This document shows positions 1 through 8,891 of a stretch of DNA of 64,000 nt, piece by piece. The translations under genes were made by a program, and so were the position numbers. The notes under the pieces were generated by a model that saw nothing but the letters and a program-made list of their open reading frames with translations, was not told where the DNA came from and ran no database searches. Positions within the stretch are counted from its first letter, which is position 1; each line of letters starts with the position of its first letter. Source of the stretch: an uncultured Isosphaeraceae bacterium (GTDB lineage Bacteria > Planctomycetota > Planctomycetia > Isosphaerales > Isosphaeraceae); the NCBI GenBank assembly GCA_945957605.1, contig CAMFLR010000004.1, forward strand, positions 372,001 to 436,000, in the 5' to 3' direction.

Positions 1-145
1 TAATCATTGCGATCCCGCATAACATTAGAGTTCAACGATTACTTTGTAACTTCTTTTTTTTCGCGGAGGATGATTCACTTCGAGGCAAATCGTTTGCACA
101 CGAGCGGTCGGATTGCGAGCTTCAATCGACTAGGGCTATCTTGTT

Positions 146-1291
146 TCAGTTCCTTCTTAGCAATTCGGGAATCATCGTTTCGAGCTTGCCTCGCGCATAA
201 ATCGAGTGCAAGTTGCCCTTTTGGTCGATCACGTAAATCCTCGGAATCCCACTCTCTACAAGCGCGAACCTTGACCTATCCTGTGCAGAGCCGTCAGCGA
301 GAAAGTACTGTGGCCAGCGAACGTCATTCGCAGCCACAAACGCCTCGAGCTTTGCGAGCCCCTGTTCGGTCTGTCGATCCAGGCTTATGCCGATGAACTC
401 GACACCGCGCAGATGATACTGGTCGTACAGCCGCTTCAGCCTCGGCATTTCCTCAAGGCATGGGCCGCACCATGTCGCCCAAAAATCGACAACTACAACC
501 TTGCCGCGCAGGTCGGCGATATTGATCCGCTTGCCAGTCGTCACGTCGTCGAATTCAAACGCAAATGGCTTGCCCACGCCTGCGAGTTTCGCAAGAAGGG
601 ATTCGGCCTGCGCCGCGAACGAACTCGTGGGATAGTCGCCAATTACCCGAAACAGTAAAGCGGATTGTTGGTCCGAATCTCGGAGACGGCGCGCAAGCCG
701 AAACAGCAAGTCCGCCCCGCGATTGTCGTTCGGCGCCAGCCGAATGAACTCATCGATAGCCGGAAGACTGCTGAGCGAAGGAGGCCACGATTCGAGCCCA
801 ACTTCCGCTTTCCAATACACAACTTCGACCTTGGTTCTCTCATTCCTGGTACCCACAAGCACAGCATTCATCTCATCACTGAGTTGTCTGAACCAAGGCA
901 GGGCAGCCTCCTCAGAAATGCGCTTTATGTCCGCGCCGGCCTTCCGAAGAGTGCGTATCGATTCACTGCGTTTGTCAATCACCTGCAAAATTTGAGAACG
1001 CCAGATATCACCCAACAGCTCCGGTAGACGATCGTTCTCCGGGTCAGTCTTTAGAAGCTCGCGCACAAGCACCGCTTTTCGACGATGGACCTCATCAACT
1101 CTGGCGGCAAATTCAGCGATTAATCTCTTATCCTTGAGTGCTTCCTCACTAGGCCGAGGCGGAAACGATATCTTGTCGATCTCGGCCAAGATCGCGCTCG
1201 CTTGCCGCCCATCGGCACCGGCAATCTCGGGTCTAGAACTAACAAGTCCGATGAAAAGCGCGAAGCATGCTATCGAATTCGCCTTGCTCAT
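146..1291 (-). CDS. Secreted TlpA-type thioredoxin-fold protein
   Basis: Probable exported thiol-disulfide oxidoreductase of the TlpA/ResA type (381 aa). The C-terminal third, about residues 238-381, is a thioredoxin fold with the active-site motif WATWCGPC (cysteines near 275 and 278), preceded by the typical VVVDFWA strand and followed by EEMPRLKRLY. The first 240 residues are a helical extension with no domain I recognise; it probably spaces the redox domain from the membrane or binds a partner. I start it at 1291 because the residues after it (KANSIACFALFIGLVSS) form a signal peptide and an AAAGGACG-like ribosome site precedes it; a longer start at 1357 would bury the signal. It stands alone, divergent from the next gene. 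Such proteins usually reduce cytochrome c or periplasmic cysteines; the actual substrate is not visible. Bases 1-145 downstream hold nothing I recognise. Confidence 0.85.
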   Translation of the reverse strand: MSKANSIACFALFIGLVSSRPEIAGADGRQASAILAEIDKISFPPRPSEEALKDKRLIAEFAARVDEVHRRKAVLVRELLKTDPENDRLPELLGDIWRSQILQVIDKRSESIRTLRKAGADIKRISEEAALPWFRQLSDEMNAVLVGTRNERTKVEVVYWKAEVGLESWPPSLSSLPAIDEFIRLAPNDNRGADLLFRLARRLRDSDQQSALLFRVIGDYPTSSFAAQAESLLAKLAGVGKPFAFEFDDVTTGKRINIADLRGKVVVVDFWATWCGPCLEEMPRLKRLYDQYHLRGVEFIGISLDRQTEQGLAKLEAFVAANDVRWPQYFLADGSAQDRSRFALVESGIPRIYVIDQKGNLHSIYARGKLETMIPELLRRN

Positions 1292-1478
1292 CCTGGACCG
1301 TCCTTTATCGAAACGCACAAATCGAAATATTTCCGGATAATCTCCTATTTGTTCCATAAGTTTGCTCTCTTAAACGTCGCCGGGCAAGAACCATTTTTGA
1401 GACAATGAGCGGCAATGTCCGCCGGTCTCGACCTTGGCAAAATGGATCGCATTAGCTGACCATTCTCGACACGAGGCC

Positions 1479-2915
1479 ATGATGCTCTCGCTGCTGATTA
1501 CCTTGCTCACCCTCCGATGCGTCGATGCGAAATCCGAAGACGCGTTCGCTCAACGTGGCTATTACATCACGTTCATGCGGATGCCGACTTACGACCTGGC
1601 CGACTGGAAAAAGATTGTGGACGGTATTCACGACGACGGCGGCAACACGCTGCTACTCTGGGTCGCTGGAGCATTTCGATCGCCGAAATTCCCGATAACG
1701 TGGCGATACAACGCCGATCACGAGAATATCCGCCAAGACTTCGTTCGGGCTTTGATCGACCACGCTCATTCGAAGGGGATCAAGGTGCTCCTTGGCTTTA
1801 CTCCGTTCGGATATGACGGCGTGAACCAGTACTCATTGGAGCATACGAACCTTAAAGCAATTGGCAAGGACGGCAAACCGGTGCAACCCTTCGGCATTGG
1901 CTGCTGGGGTTTTAATCTTTGTCCGTCGAAGCCTGAGTCGCAGCGGTTTATGCTCGAGTATACGCGTGAAATGGTGTTCGATTTTTATCCGAACGCCGAC
2001 GGCCTGCTCATCGAATCTTCCGACTACGCCATCTGCCACTGCAAAGATTGCGGCGAACATTTCTTCGAGAGAGAATTCGAGTTCGTCCGGCGCATCTCAA
2101 ACGAGATCTGGGCAAAAAAGCCCGACGCCACAATCGTGGTTTTCCCTCATTACTTCAGCGGATCCGAGGTCCCCGGTTTCGGTGTCAAAGCGGCAAAGCT
2201 GCCGTTCGACCCGCGCTGGTCGCTCGTTTTCTCTCCTCACAGCGCACACCCCGAGCCGGCCCTGATCAAAAGGGCGAAAAGCAGCCTGTGGTGGGACGAC
2301 TCGCCCGCACTGCGGACTCCAAACGAAATCCGCGCTGGGGCAAGACGAGCGAAAGAGATTGGAGCGACCGGCTACGTTCCTTCGCTTGAAGCGTTCACCT
2401 TTGTGGCGACCGAAGCCGAGGAAGGTCAGTCATGGCTCAAGGGAAGGCGTCAGATTCCGTTAGGCTTCGGCTGGCTCGAACCCGGCGAACCGCCCTACAA
2501 CGAGTTGCCAATGCAGGTCCAGCGGATCGCCTATCGCGAGTTCAGCCGTAACCCCGACCTTCCGTTTGAAACCTACAAGCAGATCCTCGGCCGTGACCTG
2601 TTTGGATCGGTCTCAACCCCGCGGCTTATCGATGACGCCCTGAATCTCCAAGCCATTCTCAACTTCCAGCGGACGTGGTGCCAACCCTCGCCGCTGACGA
2701 GCCCCGAACGCGTCCGGGCGATGAAGATGCGAGGCGAATTGACATCGCAGAAGCGATCCGATTATCGTGCCGCACTCGATCGCCTGAAGAACATCGAGCA
2801 GATGCATCGCGAGTCGAGGTCGAGCGGCGAGAAGGAACTGCATCGAATCACGAATTGGGTGCTCAATCTCTGGAACGACAAGGAAGCAGCACCACTTATC
2901 GCACCCAACAATTAG
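1479..2915 (+). CDS. Secreted glycoside-hydrolase-like TIM-barrel protein
   Basis: About 478 aa with an N-terminal signal peptide (LLITLLTLRCVDA) when begun at 1479 or 1482, just after a GAGG ribosome site; a TTG-initiated longer form from 1434 would place 15 polar residues before the signal. The body reads like a family of (beta/alpha)8 carbohydrate-active proteins: GGNTLLLW, ALIDHAHSKGIKVLLGF and PNADGLLIESSDY look like successive barrel strands, and the Glu of LLIESSDY is a plausible catalytic acid. It is followed by a CHCKDCG motif (Cys-x-Cys-x2-Cys), a cysteine pattern that recurs near the active site in several uncharacterised barrel hydrolases, possibly for metal. Substrate and exact family are unknown to me. 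It stands alone, divergent from the thioredoxin gene. Confidence 0.65.
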   Translation: MMLSLLITLLTLRCVDAKSEDAFAQRGYYITFMRMPTYDLADWKKIVDGIHDDGGNTLLLWVAGAFRSPKFPITWRYNADHENIRQDFVRALIDHAHSKGIKVLLGFTPFGYDGVNQYSLEHTNLKAIGKDGKPVQPFGIGCWGFNLCPSKPESQRFMLEYTREMVFDFYPNADGLLIESSDYAICHCKDCGEHFFEREFEFVRRISNEIWAKKPDATIVVFPHYFSGSEVPGFGVKAAKLPFDPRWSLVFSPHSAHPEPALIKRAKSSLWWDDSPALRTPNEIRAGARRAKEIGATGYVPSLEAFTFVATEAEEGQSWLKGRRQIPLGFGWLEPGEPPYNELPMQVQRIAYREFSRNPDLPFETYKQILGRDLFGSVSTPRLIDDALNLQAILNFQRTWCQPSPLTSPERVRAMKMRGELTSQKRSDYRAALDRLKNIEQMHRESRSSGEKELHRITNWVLNLWNDKEAAPLIAPNN

Positions 2916-3138
2916 CGAACGAAATAGGAAGCCCTAACTCCCGCATATTTGGATCATGGAGGTATACTACGCCGACGGGTCAGGCGTGGGCATGATTCTT
3001 GAGGACGACCATGTCGAACTCAGCGGCCGCGACATTCGGCGGCAGCCCAGGCGACCGTCAGTCGATAAAACGCCGAACGCCTCTCCACTCTCGCCAGCGG
3101 ACATGCCCATGGACCGCGGCGACTTCGCCCCAGATGAG

Positions 3139-3837
3139 TCATGAAATCCCGGGCGATTGTCGATCAGTTGCCAGCGCCTTTTGCAGCGGGCAGTCGCTGC
3201 CGATCGTGTCGCCGCGGCGGTAACGTGCCAGCAACTCCTGCGAACGATTTGCGAGCATCCTACGGATTTCTCGCCGCTTTCCTTTGACTCTGGGAATCGT
3301 CATCGAATCATAAGCGGTCGTCTGGTGTCGCATCCAGGCGATGACCGCGGCCTCGGCCCGCTCCTCGATGGGGATTCGCTCCGTACGAGCCACAGTCCCG
3401 CTCCCGACGGGTGTGGCGTGCTCGGTTACAAGCTTCGCAAGCCGACCGGCGGCCTCGGAATGGACTGGATGGAAAGCCAGAAACGCCTCAACAGCTCCAT
3501 GAAAATCTTCGACATATTCCGCCTGCAGTCGCTCACGACGTCGGCCAGTTGCTTCCTGTTTTCGAGCGTAGCCTTCAGTCGATCGTTCAGCGTCAAGCTC
3601 TGCACGAATCCGTTCAATCGTCACCAAGGCTGCCCACACTCCCCTCGAAAACATCTTGCGACCGACCTTTTCCTGAACGACCCAGTGGTCGCCCGCGGCT
3701 TTCACCCGTCGAGTGAGACCGGCATCCCCGGGCGGCAACAAGATCCAGCCTTCGGGTACGTTTATAACCTTGCCATCCGAGGCTGTGACACTGTTCGCCG
3801 TCGGGCCTGGGGCGTAGGTGTTGTTCGTCGCTTTCAT
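3139..3837 (-). CDS. DUF2293 domain protein
   Basis: 232 aa, cytoplasmic, no signal or membrane segment. The C-terminal part, about residues 155-208, matches my memory of DUF2293: AEAAVIAWMRHQTTAYD, then IPRVKGKRREIRRMLA and a terminal helix. This small basic domain occurs in bacteria and eukaryotes and has no established role. The first 150 residues are not a known domain: a short beta-rich stretch with WILLPPGDAGLTRRVKAAG, then long charged helices (RIRAELDAERSTEGYARKQ). The basic, helix-rich make-up would suit nucleic-acid or ribosome binding, but this is a guess. No strong ribosome site is visible before the ATG at 3837. The gene is isolated; nearest same-strand genes start 700 bases further on. 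Confidence 0.7.
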   Translation of the reverse strand: MKATNNTYAPGPTANSVTASDGKVINVPEGWILLPPGDAGLTRRVKAAGDHWVVQEKVGRKMFSRGVWAALVTIERIRAELDAERSTEGYARKQEATGRRRERLQAEYVEDFHGAVEAFLAFHPVHSEAAGRLAKLVTEHATPVGSGTVARTERIPIEERAEAAVIAWMRHQTTAYDSMTIPRVKGKRREIRRMLANRSQELLARYRRGDTIGSDCPLQKALATDRQSPGIS

Positions 3838-4082
3838 TTCCAGTTCGTCGCTCCGTCCCCTGCGATCGCGGATAGCTCAAACTCAGTCGATCTTAGAGGA
3901 TTGGCGAAACGACTCAAGGCGGGTTTTCACCGCATTGGTTATGGTTGAAGTCGACACGAAGCCGCCGCATTTACGATCACCAAGGGCGACGATTGTCCAG
4001 AGAAGAGGCGTGTGTCCGTCGCGACGCGAGGATATAGTTCGAAACGATGTTTGTTTCTTTTGATGAATCATTTGGACGCGTC

Positions 4083-4334
4083 ATGATCCAAAAACGAATA
4101 CGCGTCGGCACACTGATGCTGTTGGTGATCATAATTGGCCTGGGCCTCGCCTTGATCGTTCGGGAGCGGCGAGCGGTTCGTCGCGAGGCTGAGTTCGCGG
4201 CCCAAATCGCCAGGATTTACTCAACGCACGACCGCGAAATGACATTGATCCGACTGAACAACGCCCAGGCCGAGCGCCGGCAAAAGCTTCTTAAATCGGC
4301 CGTTGATAGCAACCGTCAATCCGATTCGCGATGA
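4083..4334 (+). CDS. Small single-pass membrane protein
   Basis: 83 aa if begun at the ATG at 4083 (95 aa from 4047). It has a short basic head (MIQKRIRVGT), one transmembrane helix of about 20 residues (LMLLVIIIGLGLALIV) and a charged helical tail rich in Arg and Glu that looks cytoplasmic and coiled. Heads of this RIRVGTLMLLV kind recur in planctomycete small membrane proteins. It has no recognisable domain. It faces the Tad operon, with about 200 bases and a terminator between the two stop codons. Confidence 0.5.
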   Translation: MIQKRIRVGTLMLLVIIIGLGLALIVRERRAVRREAEFAAQIARIYSTHDREMTLIRLNNAQAERRQKLLKSAVDSNRQSDSR

Positions 4335-4482
4335 CACTGGGAGGCAAAATACTTTCCCTGACTGCGATCATTTCAATCCGACTCCAATCCGGCCCAGAGA
4401 CTTGGGACGAGTGGCTCGTGTCAGTCTGCGGCTTCCTACGAGAGAAATCGTCGTTTCGAACCCAACCGTCCCCATTAACGAC

Positions 4483-4507
4483 AAAAACCCCTGGGTGACC
4501 AGGGGTT
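4483..4507 (-). terminator. Rho-independent terminator of the Tad minus-strand operon
   Basis: A perfect 9-bp stem, AACCCCTGG with CCAGGGGTT (4486-4494 and 4499-4507), closes a 4-base loop. Read on the minus strand it is followed by a run of T (complement of the A tract at 4483-4487). It lies about 30 bases after the stop of tadC, the last gene of the operon. Confidence 0.85.
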
Positions 4508-4535
4508 CTTCGTCCGACTCAGCAGAAATCTTTCG

Positions 4536-5450
4536 CTACTTATTCCCATTCACGAACAGCGCCTGCACCTCGAATGCCGCGGGGGCGAGCAAGATGATGA
4601 ACACCGCCGGAAAGATGAAAAGCAGCGTCGGCACTAGCATCTTCGTTGCTGCCTTCTGAGCCCGTTCTTCCGCCTTCTGCTTGCGCTTCGATCGCAGATT
4701 TTCGGAGTGATTTCGCAGGCTCTTCGTCATACTGGCACCAAATCGTTCCGACTGAGCCACTACCGATGCGAGGCTCAGCGCCTCTTCGAGATCGGTACGC
4801 TGCGCCATGTGCCGGAGCGCCTCGCCGATGTTGACGCCAAGCTGAATTTCGCGGTCGACAATGCGAAGTTCATCGCCAAGTTGCTTGTGCACGCCGCGAA
4901 GTTCGTCGGTCACGCGCTGAAGCGATGACTGAAGGCTCAAGCCGCCTTCGAGGCAAATCACAAGCACGTCGAGCGCGTCGGGCAACCCGCGACGAAGTTG
5001 CGTTTGGCGTGCGGCCTTTCGCTTATCCAGCCAGAAGCTGGGGCCGATCATACCGGCCATGTAGAGGCCCATCGCAATCATCAGCGCCTGTCCGGTCGGC
5101 AACGCCTTGGTTAGCGTTAGTCCAATACCGACAATCGTGGCAATGATCAACATAATGAGCTTGATGCCCAAGAATATATACATCGCCTGCGGTTGATATA
5201 GTCCTGCGTGAATGAGTCTTGCACGCAGCTTCGTTCGCTCGGCCTCGTCTTCCGGGACGATCGCCTTACCCATCTTCGGCAATGTCGCCCTGGCGATTTG
5301 CGTCACTTTTTCCGGGCGTGCCTTGCCCGCAAGCGAGTCGAGCCGCGCGTCAACCTTACCGCGACCGCTGGTGAGGAGCAAACCCACCACGAGCGCGGCC
5401 GCTACTACGAAGAGAAACACCACACCTGCAAGAATGATTTCATTACTCAT
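4536..5450 (-). CDS. tadC: Tad pilus platform protein TadC
   Basis: 304 aa inner-membrane protein of the GspF/TadC fold. With TadB it forms the platform on which the ATPase CpaF acts to assemble Flp pili. It has an N-terminal membrane helix (about residues 5-27), two further helices around 100-140, then a cytoplasmic GspF-type domain with GLPDALDVLVICLEGGLSLQSSLQRV and LASVVAQSERFGASMTKSLR, and a final helix pair near 275-300. LPDALDxLVxxLEAGLSL-type motifs are the family hallmark. It is the last gene of the operon, 61 bases after tadB, with an AGGAT ribosome site and a terminator just downstream. Confidence 0.92.
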   Translation of the reverse strand: MSNEIILAGVVFLFVVAAALVVGLLLTSGRGKVDARLDSLAGKARPEKVTQIARATLPKMGKAIVPEDEAERTKLRARLIHAGLYQPQAMYIFLGIKLIMLIIATIVGIGLTLTKALPTGQALMIAMGLYMAGMIGPSFWLDKRKAARQTQLRRGLPDALDVLVICLEGGLSLQSSLQRVTDELRGVHKQLGDELRIVDREIQLGVNIGEALRHMAQRTDLEEALSLASVVAQSERFGASMTKSLRNHSENLRSKRKQKAEERAQKAATKMLVPTLLFIFPAVFIILLAPAAFEVQALFVNGNK

Positions 5451-5511
5451 GATCGAATCCTGTTAACTCTGTACTTGGCGATGGCTTGCCGTGTCGCACC
5501 GCCAATCGGTG

Positions 5512-6471
5512 TCAGAAGTCGAAGTTGACGATCTTGCGAATCCAGAGCGCACCAATCAATTCGATTCCGAACGTGCCGAATAGAATGCTCATATGCTTGA
5601 AGTGAACCCCCGCATACGCAGGGTTGATCATCATCAGGAAGAACAACATCAAGGGGGGCAGCCCGGCGAGAATCCAGCCTTGCATACGTCCTTCCGCCGT
5701 CAGCGAACGAATCATCCCGCGAATCTGGTAACGCTCGCGGATAATGGTGGCGAGCTTCGTGAGCAGTTCGGCCAGGTTGCCACCGGTTTGCTGTTGCACG
5801 AGCACAGCCAGCACGAAAATCTTCAGCTCGATGACGTCCGATCTCCGATTCAGATCGCGAAACGCCTGCTCGGCCGAGAGACCCATGTTTTGCTGTTCAT
5901 AGCAGTAAGCGAACTCTGCAGCGAGCGGCTGCGGGAATTCATCCGCAACCGCCATCAGGGACTGGTTGAGCGTTTGACCGGAACGGACGACGCGTGCCAT
6001 CAACTCAAACGCGTCGGGCAGTTGCGACCGCAGCTTCTCGATGCGTTTTTCCTTGCGACGCTTCACGACCCAGAACGGGAGCACGCCGCAAAAGGCGCCG
6101 CCAAGCAGAAAATCGACGATGCTCAGCCGAAGCACGAACGCAAGCACTCCGCCGCCGACCGCAGCACCTGCTGCAATGGCAATGAGTCGGTCGGTGGTGA
6201 TGTCCATGCCCGACTGCTCGACCATCGCGTCGAGCCGCTGACGAAACGATGGCTTACCTTCGAGCGAGGTCGCCGCGGCCACTTGCCCAAGATTTTTGAA
6301 CAGCGGCGATTTCTTGACTTGTTCTTTGCGCTTCTTGAGAAACTCATAGTCGACGCGATCGTTCACGCGCGACCTGTCCTTCAAGAACAGGTCGCTAAGA
6401 ATCTGGTAGACGGCGAAAACGCCGGTGATCGCCGTAAGACCCGCAAGGGCTGAGACAATCGCTGGGCTCAT
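5512..6471 (-). CDS. tadB: Tad pilus platform protein TadB
   Basis: 319 aa inner-membrane GspF-domain protein, partner of TadC. Membrane helices lie near residues 5-25, 95-130 and 265-310. The cytoplasmic domain carries LRSQLPDAFELMARVVRSGQ, then EFAYCYEQQNMGLS and VLAVLVQQQTGGNLAELL, all typical of TadB. Its ATG overlaps the last bases of cpaF (ATGA overlap), so the two are translationally coupled. Length is normal for the family. Confidence 0.93.
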   Translation of the reverse strand: MSPAIVSALAGLTAITGVFAVYQILSDLFLKDRSRVNDRVDYEFLKKRKEQVKKSPLFKNLGQVAAATSLEGKPSFRQRLDAMVEQSGMDITTDRLIAIAAGAAVGGGVLAFVLRLSIVDFLLGGAFCGVLPFWVVKRRKEKRIEKLRSQLPDAFELMARVVRSGQTLNQSLMAVADEFPQPLAAEFAYCYEQQNMGLSAEQAFRDLNRRSDVIELKIFVLAVLVQQQTGGNLAELLTKLATIIRERYQIRGMIRSLTAEGRMQGWILAGLPPLMLFFLMMINPAYAGVHFKHMSILFGTFGIELIGALWIRKIVNFDF

Positions 6472-7841
6472 CGCATAGTCTCCTGAGCGCGCTGGCCAGT
6501 CAGCATGCGCCGCTCGAACATCTCGAGCGGCAGTTTTTCGCCAGCTTCTTCAAGCTGTTCGAGGCACTTGGGACGAATGCCTGTGCAGACGAAATAACCC
6601 TGAGCAACGCGGTTCTCGTCAACGCCCGTTTGCTTGAAGACGAAGATGTCCTGCATACTCACGACATCTTCTTCCATACCGGTGATTTCAGAGATCTTGA
6701 TGATCTTACGCACGCCACCGGAGAGTCGTGCAGCCTGGACAATGAGCCGCACGGCCGAAGCGATCTGACGGCGAATGATCCAGATCGGCAGGTCGAAGCC
6801 AGCCATACCGACCATCATCTCGATACGGCCGATCGCGTCACGCGTATCGTTCGCGTGAATCGTCGTCATCGAACCGTCGTGGCCTGTGTTCATCGCCTGA
6901 AGCATGTCCAGCGTTTCACCGCCACGACACTCACCGACGATGATCCGGTCGGGACGCATACGAAGGGCGTTTTTTACGAGGTCGCGGGTGAGAATTTCAC
7001 CATTGCCTTCAAGGTTCGCCGGACGCGTTTCCATCCGGACCACGTGCGGCTGTTGCAAGCGAAGTTCAGCGGCGTCTTCGATCGTCGCCACGCGCTCGTC
7101 AGACGGGATGAAAGCGGAAAGCGCGTTCATGAGCGTCGTTTTGCCGGAACCGGTACCGCCAGAAACAACCATGTTCACCCGAGCACGCGTACATGCCGAG
7201 AGGAAGTCGACCATCTCCTGCGTGATCGCCCTTTTCTCAACCAAGTCTGCGAACTGAAGCGGAGTTTTGCCCGAGCGACGAATCGAGAGCAGCGTGCCGT
7301 CGAGCGCCAGTGGCGGAATGACCGCGTTCACGCGAGAGCCGTCCGGAAGACGGGCGTCGCAAAGCGGCGACGTTTCATCGATACGTCGGCCGACGCGGCT
7401 AACGATGCGCCTGACGATATCCTGTAGGTGCTTTTCGTCGTTGAAGACGACTTCGGACCGACTTAGTCGACCGCGTTTTTCAACATAAACGCACTTCGGA
7501 CCGTTCACAAGAATATCGGAAACCGCCGGGTCGCGCATCAAGGGTTCGAGCGGGCCGATGCCGAATACTTCGTCGAGCACTTCACCAACGAGGCGGTCAC
7601 GTTCGGCGAGGCTGAGCAGGTCGTTGCTTTGGCGGCAGAGTTGCTCTGCGCCTCGGCGTACCTCCTCGCGCAGCTCCTCATTGCCCAGGCTGCTCATCGC
7701 GGAAATATCCATTTCCGTGATCAGCTTGTGATGCAAGTCTTTCTTGATTTTGAGCAGGCGGTCCTCGCCTGCAATCGCGTCAGTCGCAAGGGCGCCATTC
7801 ATTCCGGTCATTGATTGAATCACGGTCAGATCCCTCATCAT
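6468..7841 (-). CDS. cpaF: Tad pilus assembly ATPase CpaF (TadA)
   Basis: 457 aa cytoplasmic secretion ATPase of the GspE/VirB11 superfamily that powers extension, and in some species retraction, of Flp pili. The N-terminal domain spans about residues 30-200. The ATPase core has Walker A GGTGSGKTT (228-236), an acidic Asp/Glu-box region IEDAAELRLQQ, Walker B RIIVGECRG (299-307) and the His-box region TTIHANDTRD. It lacks the tetracysteine zinc motif of GspE, as expected for CpaF. Two tandem ATGs open the frame (7841 and 7838); no clear ribosome site precedes them, but the stop of the DUF362 gene lies only 10 bases upstream, so coupled translation is likely. Confidence 0.95.
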   Translation of the reverse strand: MMRDLTVIQSMTGMNGALATDAIAGEDRLLKIKKDLHHKLITEMDISAMSSLGNEELREEVRRGAEQLCRQSNDLLSLAERDRLVGEVLDEVFGIGPLEPLMRDPAVSDILVNGPKCVYVEKRGRLSRSEVVFNDEKHLQDIVRRIVSRVGRRIDETSPLCDARLPDGSRVNAVIPPLALDGTLLSIRRSGKTPLQFADLVEKRAITQEMVDFLSACTRARVNMVVSGGTGSGKTTLMNALSAFIPSDERVATIEDAAELRLQQPHVVRMETRPANLEGNGEILTRDLVKNALRMRPDRIIVGECRGGETLDMLQAMNTGHDGSMTTIHANDTRDAIGRIEMMVGMAGFDLPIWIIRRQIASAVRLIVQAARLSGGVRKIIKISEITGMEEDVVSMQDIFVFKQTGVDENRVAQGYFVCTGIRPKCLEQLEEAGEKLPLEMFERRMLTGQRAQETMR

Positions 7842-7850
7842 TGAGGCTAG

Positions 7851-8891
7851 TTACAGCTTCGTAGGAACGTTGGACGCAAGGTGAGACGGTTTGCGCGGGT
7901 CGAGCCGAGCGAACTTCTGGACAAGAGACGCGACAACTTCGCCGCGCTGGGTGATCAGCGTTTCCGAAATCGGTCCCATCGACCGCGCTGCAAGCGCGAG
8001 ATGTTCGATCTCATAGGGATCAATTCCCATCAAACGAGTCGCAGTTGCATCAACAGCCGGCAGGTTTGTGCCCATGATCACAACACCACCATTGCGTGGT
8101 GTGCCCATGATCGGACCGTCGCCTTCCATGCCGACAATGCCGTCGATGATCGCCAGATGCGGCTTCACCGCCGCGTTGATGTCGAGAATCGAGCCGGTGA
8201 TTCCCGCGTGATGCAGCACATTCTTCGGCCAGCCGTAGGCGACGCCCGGCATCATGCCGAAAAGGTTTTTCATCGAAAGCGTGACACCGGCCCAGTGATG
8301 CGTCTTCAACTTCGCCATCGAGACGACGATATCCGCACGCTTCAGCGACTCGGGCAGATAGAGATTCTTCATCCGCGTCGAGCCAAACGTGTTGCGGACC
8401 GACATGACGTCGTCATGATTGAGGTCGACGAACGAGAGACGAGACTCATCGAGCACTGGACCAAGTCCCGACTGCTCGAGCACGTAATCGGTATCGCGGC
8501 AATGTCCCTGGCCTTCCGCCACAAAGACTTCGCTCGCCCCCCAACTCCGAAACACATCGGCCGTCGCGCGGATGATTTCCGGATGAGTGTTGATGTGCGG
8601 GCTCTGGCGATCGGGCTCGACAAGATTCGGTTTGAGCAGCACGCTCCGCCCGCGGACCCAATCCGGCCCCAGCTTCAGCTCTTTCAATCCGTCCGAAACA
8701 ACGCGTTTGAGATCCGCCTTGTAAGATTCAGCCTTACCGACGAATACGTCAGCGAGAGGTGTCTTTGCCGCAAATTGGCGACACGCCACAACGGCAAGCC
8801 CCTGCGCAGCGAGCACTCCTGCACCAATCATTACATGGCGACGATTCAATCCCTGCCGCTGCTCATTTTGTGTCACTGACGTGTCACTCAT
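7851..8891 (-). CDS. DUF362 protein with twin-arginine-like leader
   Basis: 346 aa from the ATG at 8891, chosen because it follows a GGAGG site and gives a leader NRRHVMIGAGVLAAQGLAVVA that looks like a twin-arginine or signal-anchor sequence; a frame from 9032 would hide it. The body is a DUF362 domain: SVLLKPNLVEP, NTHPEIIRATADVFR, VSMAKLKTHHWAGVTLSMKNLFG, IDGIVGMEGDGP and a C-terminal DATATRLMGIDP. DUF362 members are often tied to iron-sulfur chemistry, but no CxxCxxC ferredoxin cluster is present here. The start overlaps the upstream repeat-protein gene by 8 bases and the stop lies 10 bases before cpaF, so it sits inside the Tad operon. Its job there is unknown. Confidence 0.85.
   Translation of the reverse strand: MSDTSVTQNEQRQGLNRRHVMIGAGVLAAQGLAVVACRQFAAKTPLADVFVGKAESYKADLKRVVSDGLKELKLGPDWVRGRSVLLKPNLVEPDRQSPHINTHPEIIRATADVFRSWGASEVFVAEGQGHCRDTDYVLEQSGLGPVLDESRLSFVDLNHDDVMSVRNTFGSTRMKNLYLPESLKRADIVVSMAKLKTHHWAGVTLSMKNLFGMMPGVAYGWPKNVLHHAGITGSILDINAAVKPHLAIIDGIVGMEGDGPIMGTPRNGGVVIMGTNLPAVDATATRLMGIDPYEIEHLALAARSMGPISETLITQRGEVVASLVQKFARLDPRKPSHLASNVPTKL

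Noticed and set aside
2956-3144. 62-codon plus-strand frame starting with ATG
   Set aside because: No ribosome site, no recognisable composition, and it overlaps the end of the well-supported DUF2293 gene.
7881-8879. 332-codon plus-strand frame opposite the DUF362 gene
   Set aside because: Arg/His-rich composition typical of antisense reading in GC-rich DNA; DUF362 motifs are on the minus strand.
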